Shown here: one piece after another, positions 7,992-16,075 of the stretch
Layout: each line of letters opens with the position of its first letter
How positions within the stretch are numbered: position 1 is the first letter of the stretch
From: Bacteroidales bacterium
GTDB lineage: Bacteria; Bacteroidota; Bacteroidia; Bacteroidales; WCHB1-69
Direction of reading: 5' to 3'
NCBI GenBank assembly: GCA_031286285.1
Contig: JAITUN010000144.1
Location: forward strand, 1 to 41,562
DNA length: 41,562 nucleotides
Made by a program: the position numbers and the translations under genes
Notes under the pieces: generated by a model
What the model saw: the letters and a program-made list of their open reading frames with translations, nothing else
What the model was told of the DNA's origin: nothing
The model's database searches: none

Positions 7992-10454
7992 ATGCTGTTA
8001 CCAATACAAATCATACAAACAACCGCGCCAAAAAACAGTATTGTTTTCAACCCCAATTGGAGTATCTCTGAGTTGGCTTTTGATAGCCGAAAAATTACCT
8101 TTCCGGAACAAACGCTTTTTTTTGCTATAAAAACTGCAAAAAATAACGGGAATCTATATATCCCTGAATTGATTAAGCAAAAAGTTAAGAATTTTATTGT
8201 AACGGAAAATATTGAAAATTTTAGAAAATTTGAAGCTAATTTTTATTATGTTGAAGATCCTGTTTTAGCAATGCAACAAATTGCAGCAGAACACAGAAAA
8301 AAATTTACTTATCCCGTAGTAGGTATTACCGGAAGTAACGGTAAAACTATTGTAAAAGAATGGCTTTCAACTATCTTGTCGAAAGATTTTTCTGTAATAA
8401 AAAATCCAAACAGCTACAATTCCCAAATCGGAGTACCTCTCTCTGTTTGGCAAATGAATGAAACCCACAGTTTTGGAATTTTTGAAGCAGGTATTTCTCA
8501 AAAAAACGAAATGGATAAGTTAGAAGCTATCATAAAACCAAATATGGGAATTTTAACAAATATTGGGAACGCACACTCCGGTTTTTTTGAAAACGATAAA
8601 GAAAAACTAATCGAAAAATTAAAACTTTTTAAAAATGTTTCGTTTTTGATTTATAATAATGACGATCCTTTAATCAGAGAAACATTTTCAGATGAAAACT
8701 ATAAACATTTGCAAAAAATTTCGTGGGGAAAACATCAGAATTCGTATTATAGAATAATTTCACAAAGACAACTTCAAAACATAACTATTGTGGAATTTTC
8801 TCATTCAGCGGAGTGGCTTGAAATTCCGTTTTTAGATGCAGCTTCTATTGAAAATGTTTTGAATATCACTGCACTATTGATGTTTATGGGATATTCTCTT
8901 ACACATATCTCTAAACAATTGCGCGTTCTTTCTCCTCTAAGTATGAGAATGGAAATAAAGGAAGCACAAAATCGCTCCATTATTATTAATGACACTTATA
9001 GTTTAGATATTAATTCTCTACGAATTGCTATCGATTTTTTGTCTAATCAAACCCAATTTTCAAAAAAAACATTGATCATTTCCGATTTTGAACAGGTAAA
9101 CTGGGGAGAAAATGAGTATTTTGAATTATCTAAACTCTTTGACAATCACAATATTACTAAAATTGTGGTGGTGGGAACAGAGATGCGTAAACGACATGGC
9201 TTTTTTCCGGTGGTGGAAAAACATTTTTACACTACTACAGATGAACTATTAACACATCTATCCGAAATTAACATTCAGGATGAAGCGGTTTTGATTAAGG
9301 GGGCGCGCTCTTTCCGATTTGAAAGAGTAGTGCAGGCATTACAACTAAAAACCCACCAAACTATTTTGCAGGTTGACTTGGCGGCATTGGTTCATAATTT
9401 GCACTATTTCAAAAAGCTACTTCATCCGGATACCCAAATTATGGCGATGGTTAAGGCAATGTCATACGGGCTGGGAGATGCCGAATTGATTAATGAACTC
9501 TGCTACCATAAAGTAGATTATTTAGCTGTGGCTTACACCGATGAAGGTATTGCCTTGCGCCAAAGAAACATCACAAAACCCATCATTGTTTTGGGCGCAG
9601 AAACTACCGGTTTCGATATAATGATCCAACATCATTTAGAACCCGAAATTTTTAACTTGTTTTATTTAAAAGAATTAATATCTGCATTAGATAATTATCC
9701 CGATATTGATAGTTTCCCCATTCATATAAAAGTAGATACCGGAATGCACCGCTTGGGATTTGATGAAGAGGAAATTCATGAAATGATACAGTGGATTAAT
9801 TCTTCTTCAAAGTTAAAAATTGCTTCTGTTTTTACCCACTTAGCTGCGGCGGAAGATGTTAATGAAGATGAATTTACAAAACAACAAATCGAAAAGTATA
9901 ATACCATTTGCCATACGATTGATGCACAAATTTCATATCCTTATTTCAAACACATTTTGAACACAGCCGGCATTATTCGTTTCCCTGAAGCACAATACGA
10001 TATGGTTCGGTTAGGTTTAGGGCTGTACGGATTTAGCCCTGTTCCCGAAATTCAGTCACAATTACAATCGGTGGTTACACTAACAAGTGTCATCACACAA
10101 TTAAAAAATGTTAAAAAAGGAGAAACAATAGGCTACAACAGAACTTATAGAGCGCCAAGAGATATGCAAATTGCGATTGTTCCGGTAGGTTATGCCGACG
10201 GGTATCCGCGAGAACTAAGCAATGGAATTGGCTTCATGCTGATTAACCATAAAAAATGTCCTGTTGTAGGAAAAATCTGCATGGATATGTCCATGATTGA
10301 TGTTACCGGTTTGGAGGCAAGTATTGGAGAAGAGGTAATTATATACGATGCAGAAAACTCTATAGAAGAGATTGGTGCAACCATCGGCAAAACCTCTTAT
10401 GAACTCTTAACCGCCATTTCGAAGCGTGTCCCGAGAATTTATGTAAGGGAGTAA
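7992..10454 (+). CDS. murF-alr: Bifunctional UDP-MurNAc-tripeptide:D-Ala-D-Ala ligase / alanine racemase
   Basis: 820 residues combining two cell-wall enzymes. The N-terminal half (about 1-455) is a Mur ligase: substrate-domain DSRKI, P-loop GITGSNGKT at 111-119, NPNSYNSQIGVP and a C-terminal Rossmann domain. The second half (about 457-820) is a fold-III PLP alanine racemase: PLP lysine K488 in AMVKAMSYGLG, His/Arg region HRLGFD, VRLGLGLYG, and catalytic Tyr734 in VGYADGYPREL. It makes D-Ala and adds D-Ala-D-Ala to the muropeptide precursor. The P-loop reads GKT-I-V rather than the usual GKT-T/S-T, a small deviation. This fusion is standard in Bacteroidota. It sits directly after pdxA, whose pathway supplies PLP. 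Confidence 0.96.
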   Translation: MLLPIQIIQTTAPKNSIVFNPNWSISELAFDSRKITFPEQTLFFAIKTAKNNGNLYIPELIKQKVKNFIVTENIENFRKFEANFYYVEDPVLAMQQIAAEHRKKFTYPVVGITGSNGKTIVKEWLSTILSKDFSVIKNPNSYNSQIGVPLSVWQMNETHSFGIFEAGISQKNEMDKLEAIIKPNMGILTNIGNAHSGFFENDKEKLIEKLKLFKNVSFLIYNNDDPLIRETFSDENYKHLQKISWGKHQNSYYRIISQRQLQNITIVEFSHSAEWLEIPFLDAASIENVLNITALLMFMGYSLTHISKQLRVLSPLSMRMEIKEAQNRSIIINDTYSLDINSLRIAIDFLSNQTQFSKKTLIISDFEQVNWGENEYFELSKLFDNHNITKIVVVGTEMRKRHGFFPVVEKHFYTTTDELLTHLSEINIQDEAVLIKGARSFRFERVVQALQLKTHQTILQVDLAALVHNLHYFKKLLHPDTQIMAMVKAMSYGLGDAELINELCYHKVDYLAVAYTDEGIALRQRNITKPIIVLGAETTGFDIMIQHHLEPEIFNLFYLKELISALDNYPDIDSFPIHIKVDTGMHRLGFDEEEIHEMIQWINSSSKLKIASVFTHLAAAEDVNEDEFTKQQIEKYNTICHTIDAQISYPYFKHILNTAGIIRFPEAQYDMVRLGLGLYGFSPVPEIQSQLQSVVTLTSVITQLKNVKKGETIGYNRTYRAPRDMQIAIVPVGYADGYPRELSNGIGFMLINHKKCPVVGKICMDMSMIDVTGLEASIGEEVIIYDAENSIEEIGATIGKTSYELLTAISKRVPRIYVRE

Positions 10455-10457
10455 ATT

Positions 10458-10601
10458 ATGAAGCAATCCTTTATTTTTTTGATGTTTGCCATTCCCCTGC
10501 TTTGTGTGGCACAAAACAGTTTGACTTTTAGTTATGAGTATGACGTTTATGTTGTTTTCACAAACTTCCCAACAAATTCATCTCCAATTTTTATGAAATA
10601 G
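10458..10601 (+). pseudogene. Truncated secreted-protein gene (signal peptide only)
   Basis: An ATG three bases after the murF-alr stop opens a 47-codon frame. It begins with a clear signal peptide (MKQSFIFLMFAIPLLCVAQ) and mature sequence NSLTFSYEYDVYVV. At about 10550 it runs into the antisense strand of the convergent M28 peptidase gene and stops at TAG 10599-10601. The last 18 codons are simply the peptidase tail read backwards. The most likely history is that the 5' end of a longer exported-protein gene was left when the peptidase block arrived or duplicated. Confidence 0.6.
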
Positions 10602-12709
10602 ATTCCTGCAGGAAGATGGGAAACATTTATGGAGTAGTGAGTAGTGAGTAGTGAATAAGGAGTAGTTATGGCACGTCCAAAAACATCATAAATCTCCACT
10701 TGTAATTTGTCACTTGTAACTTGTAACTTGTTACTTGTCACTTGCAGCTCTCCCGTCGTTGGGTTCGGGAAAATCTTGTAATTCGAATTGTACTCAATAA
10801 TATTATCATCAATAAACGGAACAGAATCGCAGGATTCGTTGCTGAGCGCGCTTTCAACCATCTCATCATTAATTTTAAAAACCGCGGCTACCTGATAGCA
10901 ATACCATCCAACATCTGTAACGGAATCTAAATATGACAACTGTTGGGTTTTATCTATTTGAGCGTTATCTCTATACAACACATAATGTTCAACATTGATA
11001 TCTACTATCGGTGGTTCCCAAGAGATTTCAATACCTACCTCTTCAATATACTGAGCAAGACAATTGGTGGGAGGCATAATAGGCGGAGGAATTAAAGCAC
11101 AGGATTCATTACTATAATTGCTTTCAATCAACTCATCTTCAATGTTATAAATAGCGGTTACCTGATAGCAGTATAAACCAAAACCGTTAATGGTGTCCTC
11201 ATAAAACAATTCTGATGTTTGGGATATTTTATCACCATCTCTATATACATAATATTCAACGGGGGTATTCTGTTCCGGTGCATCCCAAGAGATTTTAACA
11301 CCCATATCTTCAATATATTGGGCAATACAATTCGTGGGAGGTGCAATGGGTGGCGGCATTTCGCCTGAAAAAACGGCTAATGTTGCAATACTGGCAACCA
11401 TTGCCTGAGTGAATGCCGTAACTTGTTCCGGATTATTAACGCTGGGTCCGATAATATCTCCCAAGCAAGGAATATTTCCTGTGCATCCGTTACCGCATCC
11501 GCTACTCCCTGCAGTATGGTGAATATAGGGGCTGTCGCAATTGATATCTTCAAACCACCAAATCCCTTTAAAGCCTTTATTATTAAAAGAGGTGTGGTCG
11601 CTATCTCCCCAAGGCAAGTTAGAATGTCTGGTAACCGGTATCGTTGGAAAATAAACATCACAAACATTAACAAAATAGTCAGCCAAAGTGAGCGCCGGAT
11701 TAGTAGGATAAATCAAACAAAAATGGATAGGGTCTTCAGGTCTTAAATAGCCGGTCATATCCAAATTAAAATATCCTAAGATGTTTTTTCCTTCATTGTA
11801 ACATTTTTGGGCAAAAGCGCCGCTGCCGTACAATCCATATTCTTCTGCTGAAAAGGCACAGTAAATAATAGAGCGTTTAAAATCGTACTGGCTTAATATT
11901 CTTGCCGTTTCCATCACTCCGGCTGTACCGGAGGCATCGTCGTCGGCGCCGGGCGCATTGTTTTGCGATTCAGTATAACTATCATAATGTCCGCCAAGAA
12001 CAATAAATTCATCCGGAAACTCAGTACCATATTGAATTGCAATCACGTTATTATTATTATACGGACTACCGTAGTTCCAGTTGAAATTGTGTAATTGTAC
12101 TTCTAATCCCAAAGATTCATACTGATCTTTAATCCAGTTTTGGGCAGCAATATGATTGGCATGATGACAATTTCTGGTCACAAAATCTTCAAGCGATTGA
12201 ATATACCCCATTACTGAATCTGTACTCACTTGAGATATAAAAGATTGAATATTTTCATCAGGTTCAGTAATTACAGGATAATCGAAAACAGATCTTGATA
12301 AACTTGCTTCGGTATTCGTAATGGCAACCATTCCGTCATTTTTCGCGGGTTTAAAATCGTTTGACAAGATCTTCATAATCATAAAATGGTCACCAAAATA
12401 GAGCGCATGGTCGCTTTTGGAAACATTAGATAAATACTCCTCCTTGTAATCGTTGTTACAATATACAATTGCGTAAGCATCCACATCGGCAAAAGCGTGT
12501 TCATCAAGCACAACGGCATTGTTGTAGTTGATAACATCCGCAGTTGCAAGCACGTAATTATCATTGTAATAGTGAATTTTTAAATCATTATTATTGAATA
12601 AAGATTCTAAATTATCAGTTTCTGTTACAGGGATTAAGATAAATTTTCCTGCAAAAGTTACGATGGAAACTAATAGAAAGCAAAGGGTAAGGATGATGTT
12701 CTTTTTCAT
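10547..12709 (-). CDS. M28 family metallopeptidase with two fibronectin-III-like domains and T9SS sorting domain
   Basis: 720 residues from the ATG at 12709 (MKKNIILTLCFLLVSIVTFA signal peptide). An in-frame ATG at 12727 would place six extra residues before it, which the upstream paralogue lacks. Zinc-peptidase motifs in order: GGHYDS, GADDDASGTAG, CAFSAEEYGLYGS, FNLDMTGYL, GDSDHTSF and IHHTAG. After the last His there is a Cys-rich insert (GSSGCGNGCTGNIPCLG) absent from the paralogue. Two fibronectin-III-like repeats (each ending SNESC) and a sorting domain (IFPNPTTGELQ, VEIYDVFGR, AGIYFIKI) follow. A secreted di-zinc aminopeptidase is expected. It is the second gene of a tandem duplicate pair. 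Confidence 0.9.
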   Translation of the reverse strand: MKKNIILTLCFLLVSIVTFAGKFILIPVTETDNLESLFNNNDLKIHYYNDNYVLATADVINYNNAVVLDEHAFADVDAYAIVYCNNDYKEEYLSNVSKSDHALYFGDHFMIMKILSNDFKPAKNDGMVAITNTEASLSRSVFDYPVITEPDENIQSFISQVSTDSVMGYIQSLEDFVTRNCHHANHIAAQNWIKDQYESLGLEVQLHNFNWNYGSPYNNNNVIAIQYGTEFPDEFIVLGGHYDSYTESQNNAPGADDDASGTAGVMETARILSQYDFKRSIIYCAFSAEEYGLYGSGAFAQKCYNEGKNILGYFNLDMTGYLRPEDPIHFCLIYPTNPALTLADYFVNVCDVYFPTIPVTRHSNLPWGDSDHTSFNNKGFKGIWWFEDINCDSPYIHHTAGSSGCGNGCTGNIPCLGDIIGPSVNNPEQVTAFTQAMVASIATLAVFSGEMPPPIAPPTNCIAQYIEDMGVKISWDAPEQNTPVEYYVYRDGDKISQTSELFYEDTINGFGLYCYQVTAIYNIEDELIESNYSNESCALIPPPIMPPTNCLAQYIEEVGIEISWEPPIVDINVEHYVLYRDNAQIDKTQQLSYLDSVTDVGWYCYQVAAVFKINDEMVESALSNESCDSVPFIDDNIIEYNSNYKIFPNPTTGELQVTSNKLQVTSDKLQVEIYDVFGRAITTPYSLLTTHYSINVSHLPAGIYFIKIGDEFVGKFVKTT
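10632..10666. repeat. GAGTAGT heptamer array in a T9SS sorting domain
   Basis: Five units: GAGTAGT three times, a degenerate GAATAAG, then GAGTAGT. Translated on the minus strand as TTPYSLLTTHYS at the same position of the sorting domain as in the gene at 2490-4019. Confidence 0.95.
10698..10746. repeat. ACTTGTA heptamer array in a T9SS sorting domain
   Basis: Seven units of ACTTGTA with single-base variants (ATTTGTC, ACTTGTT, ACTTGTC, ACTTGCA). Translated on the minus strand as repeated LQVTS(D/N)K just after PNPTTGE. Confidence 0.95.
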
Positions 12710-12741
12710 TTTTAAAAATTTTGGCAAAAGAAGTAAAAAAA

Positions 12742-14598
12742 CTACTCCTTTACAAACTTCCCAACAAATTCATCTCCAATTTTTATGAAATAGATTCCGG
12801 CGGGCAGGTGGGAAACATTTATGGAGTAGTGAGTAGTGAGTAGTGAGCAATGAGTAGTTATGGCACGTCCATAAATATCATAAATCTCAATACTTGTCAC
12901 TTGTAACTTGTCACTTGTAACTTGTAGTTCTCCCGTCGTTGGGTTCGGGAAAATCTTGTAATTCGAATTAAATTCCTTAATACCAAACGGTTTTGAGATG
13001 CAGGACTCGTTGCTGAAAGCGCTTTCCAATAGTTCATCTCCACAATTTTCAGCGGCAGTTACCATATAACAATGGGTAAAATAATCATCAACAACATCTA
13101 TATAAGAAAGTTCTGTAGTTTGAGCTATCTTAAAGCCATCTTTATAAACATAATACTCAACAGACTGCTTTACTCCATAGTAATCCCATTTCATTGAGAT
13201 TCCGCCGGCATTTTCATCATATTCTGTAATACAATTAATAGGCGAGGGGATTGAGTGTAGCGCTGTATCACTGTCAAAACCGGCTAAGGTGGCTATACCG
13301 GCAAGGTTAATTTGGGCAAACATTTTAACTTGCTCAGGATGATTGACGCTGGGTCCAATAATATCAGCCGGAGAATGAATATAGGGGCTGTCGTCTTTCC
13401 AATCTTCAAAAGTCCAGATCCCCATATATCCATTTTGGTTGAATGAGGTATGGTCGCTATCGCCACCTGATAAATTAGCATAAGAAGTAATGGGAATATT
13501 TTCATAATAGATGTCGGCAACATTTAAGAAAAAGTTTGCTAAGGGCGCTGCGGGCGAAGGATAGATGAGGCTGATATGCATAGGGTCTCCCGAACTTAAA
13601 TAGCCGGACATATCAATATTAAAGACTCCAACAATATTCACATCATCTTGCTTACAGCGTGTTGCATAGGCATCGCTTCCCCACAATCCGAACTCTTCAG
13701 CGGAAAAACAGCAATAGATGATGGAGCGTTCAAATTCAAATTGGCTTAGCACCCGTGCCATTTCTAATATCGAGGCAGTTCCGGTGGCGTTGTCATCGGC
13801 ACCGGGGGCTACCGTAGGGGTAATTGGATACCAGCTAAAAGTATCGTAATGCGCTCCGCAAACAATATATTCATCAGGATATTTTGTTCCTTTTTGGATG
13901 GCTATTACATTTTCCGACGAATTAGAGTGAGGATAATAAGTCCAACCCCAATAGACTCCTTGATATGGATGAAAACTTTGTGTTTCGGTTTCTAACCCCA
14001 TTGCTTCAAATTTTGCTTGTAGCCAGGCTTGGGCTTGATAAGCCTGCGGTTCATCATAAGCGCGTGTCCCGTAGTCCTGTAAATGTTGCACGTATGCAAT
14101 CAGGCTGTCGGTTTTAACTTTGGATAAAAAATGTTGAATATTATTATCAGCATCTGTTATCACAGGAAAATCAAACTGAGATTTCGGAAGTTTAGCCTCA
14201 ACATCTGTAATGAATACGATTCCGTCGTTTTTCGCAGGCATGAAGTCATTGGATAAAATTTTCATAATCAAAAAATTGTCTCCAGAATAGAGTACTTGAT
14301 TGCTTTTAGAAATATTTGACAAATACTCTTTTTTATAATGATTATAGCAATAAACGATTGCGTAAGCATTCACCTCTTCAAAAGCGTTTTCATCAAGCAC
14401 ACTGATGTTGTCATTAGGCATAATATCCGTAGTTGCGAGGATATACTTGTCGCAGTAGTAGTGAATTTTTAAATCATTATTATTGAAAAATGATTCTAAG
14501 TTATCGGTTTCTGTTACAGGGATTAAGATAAATTTTCCTGCGAAAGATACGATGGAAACCAATAGAAAGCAAAGGGTAAGGGTAAGGTTTTTTTTCAT
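12742..14598 (-). CDS. M28 family metallopeptidase with T9SS sorting domain (tandem paralogue)
   Basis: 618 residues, signal peptide MKKNLTLTLCFLLVSIVSFA. Zinc-peptidase motifs: GAHYDTF, GADDNATGTAS, CCFSAEEFGLWGS, FNIDMSGYL, GDSDHTSF and IHSPADIIGPS. One fibronectin-III-like domain ending SNESC, then a sorting domain (IFPNPTTGELQ, IEIYDIYGR, AGIYFIKI). The first ~70 residues and the last ~60 are nearly identical to the gene at 10547-12709, which starts 32 bp downstream and has two fibronectin-III-like domains. The pair arose by duplication. It is the first gene of the pair, with a TACTTTTG box at 14616-14623. Confidence 0.9.
   Translation of the reverse strand: MKKNLTLTLCFLLVSIVSFAGKFILIPVTETDNLESFFNNNDLKIHYYCDKYILATTDIMPNDNISVLDENAFEEVNAYAIVYCYNHYKKEYLSNISKSNQVLYSGDNFLIMKILSNDFMPAKNDGIVFITDVEAKLPKSQFDFPVITDADNNIQHFLSKVKTDSLIAYVQHLQDYGTRAYDEPQAYQAQAWLQAKFEAMGLETETQSFHPYQGVYWGWTYYPHSNSSENVIAIQKGTKYPDEYIVCGAHYDTFSWYPITPTVAPGADDNATGTASILEMARVLSQFEFERSIIYCCFSAEEFGLWGSDAYATRCKQDDVNIVGVFNIDMSGYLSSGDPMHISLIYPSPAAPLANFFLNVADIYYENIPITSYANLSGGDSDHTSFNQNGYMGIWTFEDWKDDSPYIHSPADIIGPSVNHPEQVKMFAQINLAGIATLAGFDSDTALHSIPSPINCITEYDENAGGISMKWDYYGVKQSVEYYVYKDGFKIAQTTELSYIDVVDDYFTHCYMVTAAENCGDELLESAFSNESCISKPFGIKEFNSNYKIFPNPTTGELQVTSDKLQVTSIEIYDIYGRAITTHCSLLTTHYSINVSHLPAGIYFIKIGDEFVGKFVKE
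12824..12858. repeat. GAGTAGT heptamer array in a T9SS sorting domain
   Basis: Five units: GAGTAGT three times, GAGCAAT, GAGTAGT. Translated on the minus strand as TTHCSLLTTHYS. The unit number (five) equals that of the arrays at 2581 and 10632. Confidence 0.95.
12892..12926. repeat. ACTTGTC/ACTTGTA heptamer array in a T9SS sorting domain
   Basis: Five alternating ACTTGTC and ACTTGTA units, translated on the minus strand as LQVTSDKLQVTS. The array is two units shorter than the equivalent one in the paralogue at 10698-10746. Confidence 0.95.
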
Positions 14599-14615
14599 TT
14601 TATTAAAATTTTCGG

Positions 14616-14623
14616 CAAAAGTA
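14616..14623 (-). promoter_or_regulatory. -7 box (TACTTTTG) of the M28 peptidase pair
   Basis: Exact TAnnTTTG match on the minus strand, 17 bp before the ATG at 14598. A decayed version of the same block (about 12718-12735) precedes the downstream paralogue, suggesting that promoter and gene were duplicated together. Confidence 0.6.
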
Positions 14624-14707
14624 AAGTTTTTTTTGTGGTGATTAAAATAATATAGACTAAATCCTGGGCAAAATCTTTGAATTGTTCTTCTGAATCCTAA
14701 TTATTTT

Positions 14708-14715
14708 ATTTTTGC
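14708..14715 (+). promoter_or_regulatory. -7 box (TATTTTTG) of atpH
   Basis: Exact TAnnTTTG match, 21 bp before the ATG at 14737. It supports independent transcription of this isolated ATP synthase gene. A TTG about 23 bp upstream is a loose -33 candidate. Confidence 0.5.
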
Positions 14716-14736
14716 GCTCTAATTTCATAAATCTTT

Positions 14737-15294
14737 ATGCAAAATCCAAAATTAGCTTACCGATACGCCAATGCACTCTATGAATTTTCGTTAGAAATAG
14801 ATATTGTGGAAAATGTGTATAATGACATTTTGTATATTCAAAAAGTTGAAATTGAAAACGATGAGTTGAGAAAAGTTTTGGAAAGTCCTATCATTCCACA
14901 AGATAAAAAACAAAATATTATCAGAGAAATTTTTCAAAAAAAATTAACGAGAACTGTTTTTAATTTCTTTACTCTTATAGTTAAAAAGAGAAGAGAACCG
15001 GAGTTATTAATGATTTGCAGGCAATTTATCAAAATTTATTATAAAAACCACAATATTAAAGAAGCCTATCTTACTTCTGCACAACCTCTTTCAGAAAAAA
15101 TGGTTCATCATATTAAAACATATTTAGAAGAAGAACTACCTTACACTTTTATTATTCATCTTTCAGTTGAGCCTAAAATTATAGGCGGAATTATAGTTAA
15201 AATTGATGATTATTTTTTTGATGCAGGCATTCTAAATAAAATTAATAAATTAAAAGCTGAATTTTCTCAAAACAAGTATGCTGTGGGGTTTTAG
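14737..15294 (+). CDS. atpH: ATP synthase F1 delta subunit
   Basis: 185 residues, typical for the delta/OSCP family. The N-terminal six-helix domain begins NPKLAYRYANALYEFSLE and the C-terminal segment contains EPKIIGGIIVKIDDYFFDAGI, the family signature region. It joins the peripheral stalk to the top of the F1 alpha/beta hexamer. Unusually, no other ATP synthase gene flanks it: upstream is a divergent peptidase and downstream is a YggS-type gene. It has its own promoter-like box. It is therefore either a displaced sole copy or a second copy; this window cannot tell which. Confidence 0.9.
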   Translation: MQNPKLAYRYANALYEFSLEIDIVENVYNDILYIQKVEIENDELRKVLESPIIPQDKKQNIIREIFQKKLTRTVFNFFTLIVKKRREPELLMICRQFIKIYYKNHNIKEAYLTSAQPLSEKMVHHIKTYLEEELPYTFIIHLSVEPKIIGGIIVKIDDYFFDAGILNKINKLKAEFSQNKYAVGF

Positions 15295-15383
15295 AAGATA
15301 GGATGCAGAAAGAAAGAGTATAAGCTCTGAAGTTCGGCTGAGTTTCAAATTCAGCAAAACATATTAACATTAAATCTTAAACC

Positions 15384-16040
15384 TTGAACCTAATTAACTA
15401 CAATACAATAATTTCTACTCTTCCATCTGATATTAAGTTAGTGGTAGTAACCAAAATGCGTTCTTTGGAGCAGATTTATATGTTGTATAAGGCTGGGCAT
15501 CGCATTTTTGGGGAAAACCGTCCCCAAGAGTTGAAAGTAAAATCTGAAGCGTTACCCAAGGATATTGAATGGCATTTTATTGGTCATCTGCAAACCAACA
15601 AAATTAAGTATATCGTTCCGTTTGTTTCGTTAATTCATAGTATTGACAGTTTTTCTTTGCTCCTAGAGGTAAATCGCCATGCTGAAAAACACAACCGCAT
15701 CATTTCTTGTTTGCTGCAATTTTTTATCGCACAAGAGACCACAAAATATGGGTTTTTGTGGGAAGAGTGTAAAGAGATGTTGGAAAATCCTGTTTTTAAA
15801 TCGTTAAAAAATATAAAAATAGTTGGTGTTATGGGGATAGCTACTTTTACCGATGATAAAGTTTTGGTTAGGGATGAGTTTAAAAAACTGCGCGGCTATT
15901 TTAAACAACTGAAAACACAATATTTCTCAGATCACACTGATTTTAAGGAAATTTCGATGGGGATGAGCGATGATTATAAGATTGCTATTGAAGAGGAAAG
16001 TACTATGGTGCGGGTAGGGAGTGCCATATTTGGGAATTGA
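15384..16040 (+). CDS. YggS/PROSC family pyridoxal-phosphate homeostasis protein
   Basis: 218 residues. Fold-III PLP-binding barrel with the PLP lysine in VVVTKMRS, then FGENRPQEL, WHFIGHLQTNKIKYI, and the C-terminal phosphate site SMGMSDDYKIAIEEESTMVRVG. The start must be the TTG at 15384: an in-frame TAA lies two codons upstream and the next ATG would remove the PLP lysine. Known role: cytoplasmic PLP carrier that keeps free PLP balanced, with no catalytic activity. Convergent with the histidine kinase gene. Confidence 0.92.
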   Translation: MNLINYNTIISTLPSDIKLVVVTKMRSLEQIYMLYKAGHRIFGENRPQELKVKSEALPKDIEWHFIGHLQTNKIKYIVPFVSLIHSIDSFSLLLEVNRHAEKHNRIISCLLQFFIAQETTKYGFLWEECKEMLENPVFKSLKNIKIVGVMGIATFTDDKVLVRDEFKKLRGYFKQLKTQYFSDHTDFKEISMGMSDDYKIAIEEESTMVRVGSAIFGN

Positions 16041-16075
16041 GAAACAAAGATAACTTTTCTATCTGCTCAACATCA

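Noticed and set aside
7992-10454. MurF-alanine racemase fusion as a novel enzyme
   Set aside because: The same fusion is widespread in Bacteroidota and is already described.
11377-11746. Overlapping frames of about 100 codons on both strands within the M28 gene
   Set aside because: They fall inside a well-supported coding region with zinc-ligand motifs and have no protein features.
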